From: Streptomyces venezuelae
Lineage (GTDB): Bacteria; Actinomycetota; Actinomycetes; Streptomycetales; Streptomycetaceae
Length of the DNA stretch: 64,000 nucleotides
Reading direction: 5' to 3'
Assembly: GCF_008642295.1 (NCBI RefSeq)
Contig: NZ_CP029190.1
Span: forward strand, 4,509,501 to 4,573,500
A program made the translations under genes and the position numbers. Of this stretch, positions 59,002-64,000 are shown piece after piece (within the stretch, counting starts at the first letter, position 1; every line of letters begins with the position of its first letter). The notes under the pieces are model-generated. The model had not been told where the DNA came from. It did no database searches and saw nothing but the letters and a program-made list of their open reading frames with translations.

Positions 59002-59019
59002 TGCGGCCCGCAGGGTGCG

Positions 59020-59334
59020 CTAGGCGGCGCGGGACCGGCGGGCCGAGAACACCCAGAAACCGGCCCCGGTGCCGAGGCAGGCGATACCGGCGAAGACGAA
59101 CGGGGTGGTGTCCACCCCGGTGGTCTCGGCGAGGGCGAGGTGGGCCGGCGTGGAGCCGGAACCCGGTCCGGCGCCCCTCAGGGTGAGCACCTCCGCCGGG
59201 GCCGCAGCGTTCACCGGACCGACGGGCGGGCCGGAACGTTCCGGTGCGGTGGCATTGGCGGAAGGGACGAACCAGAGGGCGCCGAGGAGGGTGGTTGCCC
59301 CGAGAGCGGTGAGCAGCGGTCGACGTGCGGACAC
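59020..59334 (-). CDS. Small cell-wall protein with sortase-like C-terminus (LAETTG)
   Basis: A 104-residue protein with a signal peptide (LLTALGATTLLGALWFVPSANATA), a short Pro/Gly-rich mature part, then LALAETTGVDTTPFVFAGIACLGTGAGFWVFSARRSRAA. The last part is a cell-wall sorting signal layout: LAxTG-like motif, hydrophobic helix and basic tail. The motif has an extra Thr (LAETTG) compared with the LAxTG recognised by class E sortases, so anchoring is uncertain. A GTG start is preceded by AAGGGGG. The mature region is too short for a clear domain. Confidence 0.72.
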   Translation of the reverse strand: MSARRPLLTALGATTLLGALWFVPSANATAPERSGPPVGPVNAAAPAEVLTLRGAGPGSGSTPAHLALAETTGVDTTPFVFAGIACLGTGAGFWVFSARRSRAA

Positions 59335-59429
59335 GGTTCGATCCCCCTTGTGGCAGCAGCGAATTGGCCGTGTGCGCCGATGCTAATGAAAGGGGCGGGT
59401 CGTGGGGAAGTCGGGGTGGCCCCCAGGCT

Positions 59430-59435
59430 TACTCT
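59430..59435 (+). promoter_or_regulatory. -10 element (TACTCT) of the small acidic protein gene
   Basis: TACTCT precedes ATG 59443 by seven bases. Confidence 0.5.
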
Positions 59436-59442
59436 CCGTCGT

Positions 59443-59784
59443 ATGGAGACATCTGACACCTCGCGTTACATCCGGCTTCGGGTGGATTTGGTACTGGAAG
59501 TTCCGGATCCGGATGCACTCACCGGAGCGGCACTCGAGCACATCAAGGCCGATGAGTTCATGACGGACGAGGAGCGCGGCCACGGCGAGGCCGCCGTGCG
59601 CGCGGACGAGGCGGAGGCCCTCGCCTACCTCGTCGACCCCACCGACCTGGTCGCGGAGGTCCCCGGGGTGGAGCTCGCCCAGGCCTCCTGGAGCACCGAG
59701 TCGGTCGAATACGACCCCGACGCATTGGAGTGGGACATCAACGACGAAGATGGGGTCTTTGACGAACAGGACGACAACGCCTGA
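59443..59784 (+). CDS. Small acidic conserved protein of unknown function
   Basis: A 113-residue strongly acidic protein: METSDTSRYIRLRVDLVLEVPDPDALTGAALEHIKADEF, then a run of Asp/Glu and the ending WDINDEDGVFDEQDDNA. It has no signal peptide, membrane segment or cysteine. The first half looks like a compact alpha/beta fold. The ATG at 59443 follows a TACTCT -10 at leaderless spacing. It lies between the sortase-like protein and an L,D-transpeptidase with no shared operon. I do not recognise a function. Confidence 0.7.
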   Translation: METSDTSRYIRLRVDLVLEVPDPDALTGAALEHIKADEFMTDEERGHGEAAVRADEAEALAYLVDPTDLVAEVPGVELAQASWSTESVEYDPDALEWDINDEDGVFDEQDDNA

Positions 59785-59850
59785 CAGTGGAGTGGCCCAC
59801 ATCCGAACGGATCGTGGAACCGATCCCGCCGCCTGGCGCGTTGTCCGATC

Positions 59851-59876
59851 CGAGGCAGGGGCATGCCCCTGCCTCG
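59851..59876 (+). terminator. Palindromic hairpin after the small acidic protein gene
   Basis: CGAGGCAGGGG-CATG-CCCCTGCCTCG is a perfect 26-base palindrome, 67 bp after the stop and 52 bp before the transpeptidase start. Confidence 0.75.
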
Positions 59877-59927
59877 GGCCCCTTCCCGGGCCCCCGTCCC
59901 GGGATTCCGGCAACGATGGAGTGGCGT

Positions 59928-61190
59928 GTGAGGACGTACAGCAAGGGGCGGAGAAGGGGCCTGACGGCCATATCCGCCCTGCTCGGTGGCGTACTGGTGC
60001 TCTCGGCGTGCAGCGACGGCGGTGGCGACAACCCCAAGGGCAGCGGCGAGGCGACGGGCAAGTCCCAGGCGGACGTCGACGCGGCGGCGGCCAAGGACGC
60101 CTCGAAGGCCAAGATAGCCATCGCGCCCAAGGACGGCGCCACCAATGTCGGCCTCAACTCCGCCACCACCGTCACGGTCAGCGACGGAACCCTCACCAAG
60201 GTGGAGATGAAGTCCTCCGAGGGGGCCGCTGTCGCGGGCAAGATCTCCGCGGACGGCAAGAGCTGGAAGCCCGAGGGAGCCCTCAAGCGCTCCACCAAGT
60301 ACGCGCTGTCGGCCACGGCCAAGGACGCCGACGGCCGTGAGGCCCACGAGAACGCCTCCTTCACCACGGTCTCCCCGGAGAACAGCTTCGTCGGCTCGTT
60401 CACCCCCGAGGACGGCCAGAAGGTCGGCGTGGGCATGCCGGTCTCCATCAACTTCAACAAGCCGATCAAGGACAAGAAGGCCGTCCAGTCCGCGATCACC
60501 GTGACCTCCAGCAGCGGCCAGGAGGTCGTCGGCCACTGGTTCAACGCGCAGCGGCTCGACTTCCGGCCCGAGCAGTACTGGCAGGCCAACTCCACCGTCA
60601 CGTTGAAGATGAAGCTGGACGGGGTCCAGGGTGCGCCCGGCGTGGTCGGCGTGCAGGACCGCACCGCCACCTTCCAGATCGGCCGCAGCCAGGTCTCGGT
60701 GGTGGACGCCAAGACGAAGAAGATGACGGTCAAGCGGGACGGCCAGGTCGTCAAGACCATCCCGATCTCCGCCGGCTCCCCGGCCACCCCGACCTACAAC
60801 GGTCAGATGGTGATCTCCGAGAAGTTCAAGGAGACCCGGATGAACGGTGCCACCGTCGGCTTCACGGACGACGACGGCAAGGGCGAGTACGACATCAAGG
60901 ACGTCCCGCACGCGATGCGGCTGTCGACCTCGGGCACCTTCATCCACGGCAACTACTGGGGCGACGACTCCATCTTCGGCAGCGTCAACACCAGCCACGG
61001 CTGCGTGGGCCTGAACGATGCCAAGGGCGCCAACGACCCGGGCCAGCCGGCCGCCTGGTTCTTCGACAGCTCGCTCATCGGCGATGTGGTCACCGTGGTC
61101 AACTCCCCGGACAAGACCATCAAGCCGGACAACGGCCTGAACGGCTGGAACATGAACTGGGCCGAGTGGAAGGCCGGTTCCGCCGTCTGA
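59928..61190 (+). CDS. L,D-transpeptidase lipoprotein with Ig-like domains
   Basis: A 420-residue lipoprotein. The lipobox VLVLSACS puts the lipidated Cys near residue 27. Two Ig-like domains (about 55-150 and 155-255) precede the YkuD catalytic domain (about 255-385). The active site is complete: IHGNYWGDDSIFGSVNTSHGCVGLN, with SHGC carrying the catalytic Cys. A C-terminal segment with NGWNMNWAEWKAGSA completes the fold, as in mycobacterial LdtMt2-type enzymes. It makes 3-3 peptidoglycan crosslinks outside the membrane. GTG 59928 has GGAG six bases upstream; ATG 59916 is in frame but has no site. Confidence 0.93.
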   Translation: MRTYSKGRRRGLTAISALLGGVLVLSACSDGGGDNPKGSGEATGKSQADVDAAAAKDASKAKIAIAPKDGATNVGLNSATTVTVSDGTLTKVEMKSSEGAAVAGKISADGKSWKPEGALKRSTKYALSATAKDADGREAHENASFTTVSPENSFVGSFTPEDGQKVGVGMPVSINFNKPIKDKKAVQSAITVTSSSGQEVVGHWFNAQRLDFRPEQYWQANSTVTLKMKLDGVQGAPGVVGVQDRTATFQIGRSQVSVVDAKTKKMTVKRDGQVVKTIPISAGSPATPTYNGQMVISEKFKETRMNGATVGFTDDDGKGEYDIKDVPHAMRLSTSGTFIHGNYWGDDSIFGSVNTSHGCVGLNDAKGANDPGQPAAWFFDSSLIGDVVTVVNSPDKTIKPDNGLNGWNMNWAEWKAGSAV

Positions 61191-61240
61191 GCGTGACCGC
61201 GACCGCGACCGCGAGCATGAGCTGAACCGTCACCGCGACA

Positions 61241-61270
61241 CGGCGGGGAGTCCGAGTGGACTCCCCGCCG
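61241..61270. terminator. Terminator after the L,D-transpeptidase gene
   Basis: CGGCGGGGAGTCC (61241-61253) pairs perfectly with GGACTCCCCGCCG (61258-61270) around GAGT. It ends 15 bp before the -10 of the next gene. Confidence 0.88.
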
Positions 61271-61285
61271 TACTCGTTGTCCGGC

Positions 61286-61291
61286 TAGGGT
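61286..61291 (+). promoter_or_regulatory. -10 element (TAGGGT) of the double-GNAT gene
   Basis: TAGGGT is seven bases upstream of ATG 61299, the same hexamer and spacing as in hutH. Confidence 0.5.
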
Positions 61292-61298
61292 CCGCGCC

Positions 61299-62282
61299 AT
61301 GACGTCCCCCCGGCCCGTGCCCTCGTTCCCGCTGTCCGTTCCGCCGACCGACACGGAGGTGGACACCTGGTGGGCCGTCCTGACCGCCGCCCGGGCCGCC
61401 GATCTGCCGGGCCTGCCCGGACCCTCCCGGACCGAGGTGGCCGGCCGGCTGCGCGTGCCGCCCGCCCGCGGCAGGTCCCTGCACTGGGCGGCGGGCGACG
61501 CCGGTGACGAGGGCGTGGCCGAGCTCTTCCTCTTCGAGGACGGCGCCAACGACACCACCGCCGCCCTGGAGGAGCTGACCGTACGCCCCGACGCGCGCCG
61601 CCGCGGAGTGGGCACCGCGCTCTGGGAGCGGGTCCGGGCGGAACTGCAGGCAGCCGGCCGGACCTCGGTCGAGGTGATGCCGGACCTGGGCGGCCCCGGC
61701 CAGGCCTTCGCGGAGTCGCTCGGCTTCACCTGCGTACTCCCGCTGGCCTGGTACGTACAGGAGGTGCCGGAGCCGCCCGGCCCGGCGGCGGATGCCCCGG
61801 CCGGCTACCGGTGGGTGGCCTGGGAGGGCGTGGTCCCCGATGCATGGGCGGCCCCGGCCGCCGCCGCCCACGGCGCGATGGCGGACGCGCCGAGCGGGGA
61901 GACGGACGAGCGCGTCCCGTCCTGGGACGCGGACCGGCTCCGCGCCGCCGGGCAGCTGATCCTGGACCGGGGCGGCCGGTTCCTGACGGTGGCGGCGGTC
62001 ACGGCGGAGGGCGAGGTGGCCGCGTACACGGAGCTGGTCCTGCCGGACCCGGCCGCGACCCGGGCCCTCCAGTACGACACGGTGGTCGTCCCCCGCCACC
62101 GCGGCCACGGCCTGGGCCGGGCGGTGAAACGCCGGATGCTGGCGGAAGTCGCCTCGGCATACCCCGGGCTGCGGTGGATCGGAACGACGGTGGCCGACGA
62201 GAACACCCCGATGCGAGCGGTCAACGAAGCCCTGGGCTACCGCCGTGAACGCGCCGCGGCCGTCTACCGGCTCAAGCTGTAG
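61299..62282 (+). CDS. Two-domain GNAT acetyltransferase
   Basis: A 327-residue protein with two GNAT folds. The first (about 50-150) has the acetyl-CoA-binding motif VRPDARRRGVGTALWE. The second (about 165-325) has VVPRHRGHGLGRAVKRRML followed by TTVADENTPMRAVNEALGYRR. Such double-GNAT proteins acetylate small molecules or proteins; streptomycete relatives include resistance-type and mycothiol-synthase-like enzymes, but I see nothing decisive for either. The ATG at 61299 follows TAGGGT at leaderless spacing. It converges on the PhzF-like gene, with 17 bp between stops. Confidence 0.85.
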   Translation: MTSPRPVPSFPLSVPPTDTEVDTWWAVLTAARAADLPGLPGPSRTEVAGRLRVPPARGRSLHWAAGDAGDEGVAELFLFEDGANDTTAALEELTVRPDARRRGVGTALWERVRAELQAAGRTSVEVMPDLGGPGQAFAESLGFTCVLPLAWYVQEVPEPPGPAADAPAGYRWVAWEGVVPDAWAAPAAAAHGAMADAPSGETDERVPSWDADRLRAAGQLILDRGGRFLTVAAVTAEGEVAAYTELVLPDPAATRALQYDTVVVPRHRGHGLGRAVKRRMLAEVASAYPGLRWIGTTVADENTPMRAVNEALGYRRERAAAVYRLKL

Positions 62283-62299
62283 CGGCCCCGCACAGCCGG

Positions 62300-63139
62300 T
62301 CAGGTGATCGGGACCGCTGTGCCGGTGACCTCGATGCCGGCCGCGGGGTCCGCCGGGACCCCGACCGTGATACGACTCGGGCGCCCCATGTCCACGCCCT
62401 GGTGGACGGTCAGGACGGCGGGCGTGTCGATGAGGCCGAGGCTGCGCAGGTAGCCGCCGAGGGCGGCGGCTGCCGCACCGGTCGCCGGGTCCTCGAACAC
62501 GCCGCCGGGCGGGAACGGGTTTCGGGCGTGGAAGACGGTCTCCGACTCGCGTCGGACCAGGGCGACCGTGGCCCAGTCCCGGCGCGACATGAGTTCGCCC
62601 AGCGCGGCCATGTCGTAGTCGAGGTCGGCGAGCCGCTCGCGGCTGGTGGCCGCGATCACCGGATGCCAGGCCCCGGCGTAGGCGGCCCGCGGCGGCAGGG
62701 CGGGGTCGAGGTCGGTGGCGGACCAGCGCAGTGCGGCCAGCAGCTCGGCCAGGTCGGGCTCGGAGAGCTCCGCCGTACGCGGCTCGACACTCACCAGGGT
62801 GGCGACGACCGCACCGTCCGAGCCGGCCGAGGTGGTCACCGGGACCGGGCCGGCCTGGGTGTGCAGCAGCAGCTCGCCGGGCCCGTACCGGTGGGCGTGG
62901 GCGACGGCGGTGGCGATGGTGGCGTGGCCGCAGAAGGGCACCTCGGTCTGCGGGCTGAAGTAGCGGATGCCGAGGGAGCCGTCCTGGCGGGGGACGGCGA
63001 AGGCCGTCTCCGAATAGCCGACTTCCGCCGCGGTGGCGGCCATCGTCGCCTCGTCGATGCCGGTGGCGTCCAGCACCACTCCCGCCGGGTTCCCGCCCAG
63101 CGGGTCGGTGCTGAAGGCCACGTAACGCAACAGGTCCAT
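62300..63139 (-). CDS. PhzF-family isomerase-like protein
   Basis: A 279-residue protein of the PhzF/diaminopimelate-epimerase fold: YVAFSTDPLGGNPAGVVLDA at the start, EVGYSETAFAV with the catalytic glutamate position, IRYFSPQTEVPFCGHATIATA, and in the second half ARNPFPPGGVFEDPATGAAAAALGGYL. Related proteins isomerise small metabolites. No phenazine cluster is nearby, so it is a stand-alone member of unknown substrate. The ATG at 63139 is six bases after TACGTT; the frame is open 12 codons further upstream into the promoter. Confidence 0.88.
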   Translation of the reverse strand: MDLLRYVAFSTDPLGGNPAGVVLDATGIDEATMAATAAEVGYSETAFAVPRQDGSLGIRYFSPQTEVPFCGHATIATAVAHAHRYGPGELLLHTQAGPVPVTTSAGSDGAVVATLVSVEPRTAELSEPDLAELLAALRWSATDLDPALPPRAAYAGAWHPVIAATSRERLADLDYDMAALGELMSRRDWATVALVRRESETVFHARNPFPPGGVFEDPATGAAAAALGGYLRSLGLIDTPAVLTVHQGVDMGRPSRITVGVPADPAAGIEVTGTAVPIT

Positions 63140-63145
63140 CGCCCG

Positions 63146-63151
63146 AACGTA
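63146..63151 (-). promoter_or_regulatory. -10 element (TACGTT) of the PhzF-like gene
   Basis: Minus-strand TACGTT lies six bases before ATG 63139. Confidence 0.45.
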
Positions 63152-63238
63152 GCGGCATTCCTGGCGGACCGTCAAAGAGTCGAATTCATCGGAGAGTTGA
63201 CGATCGCAGGGATGGAAAGCGCAGCTCGGCGGGGTGTT

Positions 63239-64000
63239 TCAGGCCCAGGTGAGCAGCCGGCCGGAGGTGCTGATCCCCACCGCGAATCCCAGTGCGATTC
63301 TGCGGTCTCCGTGGCTGGGCCGGACCGCATGGAAATTGCGGGGGTCGATGAGCAGGGCCTCGCCGACCTCTGGGGTGAGCTCGATGGACTCGGTGCCCCG
63401 CACCACCGCCTCGTCGTACCCGTACGAGGCGTCGGGCAGCCGGTACGCCTCGTCCCCGGGCTGCCAGCGGTGCCGCCACAGGACCGTCTCGCCGCCCGAC
63501 GGGGGCACGCTGAGGTACAGGTTGAAGGCGAACTGGCCGATCAGCGGGGTGTCGAGGAGGTCCTCCGCGTACTCGCGGAGGGCGTCGTCGAAATGGACCC
63601 GGAACCCCTGGTTCGGCTCCCGGGCCACCCCGTCGCCCATCTCCCGGCCGCCCCGCCGGCCGACCGCCACCCCGTGCGGCCAGTGCGTGGCGAGCCCCTC
63701 CCGGCAGACGCGAAAGGGGTCGAAGGACAGGCCCAGCCCTTCCCAGGCCGCGTAGTGCCCCTCCAGGGCCTTCCAGTAGCTGTCGGCGACCCCGCCGTCC
63801 GCCATGTGGTCGCTGACGCCCACCCCGAAGCGCATTACCGGCGGGTGGATGCGGGTCGTGCCGTACGAGTCGAACGCCTTTTCCTTCAGGGCGCCGAGCA
63901 CCTCCTCGCACCACTGCCGTGGCAGGAAGCCCGGCACTCGAACCGCCGCGTACCGCCCGGCGGCCAGACCGGCGAGCAGCTCGTGGGTGAAGGCCGGTGC
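63239..64000 (-). CDS. 2-oxoglutarate/Fe(II)-dependent oxygenase (5' end outside window)
   Basis: The frame stays open to the window edge, so the N-terminus is missing; 253 residues are visible. An internal GTG at 63937 (VPGFLPRQW) could be mistaken for a start, but the codons upstream (HELLAGLAAGRYAAVR) look like normal protein. The double-stranded beta-helix core has the Fe(II) ligands in RVHFDD (HxD) and DPRNFHAVRP (distal His), with the 2-oxoglutarate-binding Arg in DRRIALGFAV. FNLYLSVPPSGGETVLW is the typical central strand pair. It hydroxylates an unknown small molecule. Confidence 0.82.
   Translation of the reverse strand, partial: APAFTHELLAGLAAGRYAAVRVPGFLPRQWCEEVLGALKEKAFDSYGTTRIHPPVMRFGVGVSDHMADGGVADSYWKALEGHYAAWEGLGLSFDPFRVCREGLATHWPHGVAVGRRGGREMGDGVAREPNQGFRVHFDDALREYAEDLLDTPLIGQFAFNLYLSVPPSGGETVLWRHRWQPGDEAYRLPDASYGYDEAVVRGTESIELTPEVGEALLIDPRNFHAVRPSHGDRRIALGFAVGISTSGRLLTWA

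Noticed and set aside
59787..59927. Longer start for the L,D-transpeptidase at 59787 or 59916
   Set aside because: The extra residues are Pro-rich and cross a perfect hairpin (59851-59876). GTG 59928 has a GGAG site and places the lipobox at the right distance.
62300..63139. Phenazine biosynthesis from the PhzF-like gene
   Set aside because: No other phz gene or secondary-metabolite cluster is nearby. PhzF-like proteins are widespread with other roles.

Overview
The window reads as a Streptomyces chromosome core region. GC content is very high throughout, codons end almost always in G or C, many start codons are GTG, and the gene set is streptomycete: SigQ/AfsQ1/AfsQ2, actinobacterial acyl-CoA carboxylase subunits with a small epsilon subunit, a class III adenylate cyclase, HutH, LGFP-repeat secreted proteins, and many promoters with a TANNNT -10 six or seven bases before the start codon. 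From memory the order follows S. coelicolor SCO489x to SCO4934. Several blocks are also shared with M. tuberculosis (birA-accD5-accE5-maf-accA3 and lpdA-deoD-pmmB-add-deoA), so this is an old actinobacterial neighbourhood. I see no tRNA, rRNA, CRISPR array, insertion sequence or prophage.

Layout. 1-10 kb: the 3' end of deoA, a STAS protein overlapping a convergent ECF sigma factor, an L,D-transpeptidase, an MFS exporter with a divergent LysR regulator, a PHP metallohydrolase, a beta-carbonic anhydrase, a small hydrolase and adenosine deaminase. 10-17 kb: small envelope proteins (secreted peptide, lipoprotein, PspC, VanZ, PH-like), then deoC with a catalytic and a truncated aldehyde dehydrogenase, a small secreted protein and a uridine-kinase-like P-loop protein. 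17.8-21.6 kb: sigQ divergent from afsQ1-afsQ2-lipoprotein, with a textbook AfsQ1 box between them. 21.6-28 kb: a CBS protein, phosphomannomutase, purine nucleoside phosphorylase, a gamma-glutamylcyclotransferase-like protein, an LpdA-type flavoprotein and a DeoR regulator.

28.2-46.4 kb is the accessory island. A 2251-residue secreted RHS/YD-repeat protein ends in an ADP-ribosyltransferase-like (HYD1-type) toxin domain and is followed, with a four-base overlap, by a small acidic protein that is the likely immunity protein. It is divergent from a 1659-residue secreted DNRLRE/FG-GAP/LGFP protein. The divergent unit has been duplicated: a second 1671-residue paralogue follows, and the decayed 5' end of a second RHS gene, with its upstream region, lies between the two.

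46.4-64 kb: accA2, a membrane protein, maf, a tiny membrane protein, accE, pccB and birA (biotin-dependent carboxylation and its ligase), adenylate cyclase, an enoyl-CoA hydratase-like protein, a GAF-GGDEF protein, a secreted protein, hutH, a sortase-substrate-like protein, a small acidic protein, an L,D-transpeptidase lipoprotein, a double-GNAT protein, a PhzF-like protein and a 2OG-Fe(II) oxygenase cut by the window edge.

How the parts connect. deoA, add, deoC and purine nucleoside phosphorylase make up a nucleoside-salvage and catabolism network. The three of them whose promoters lie in the window carry the same perfect palindrome, CTACGCGCGTAG, in or beside the promoter, which suggests one unidentified regulator. 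The carboxylase subunits and biotin ligase form a second functional block. The toxin/immunity gene pair and its giant secreted neighbours form a third, probably used in competition or surface interaction.
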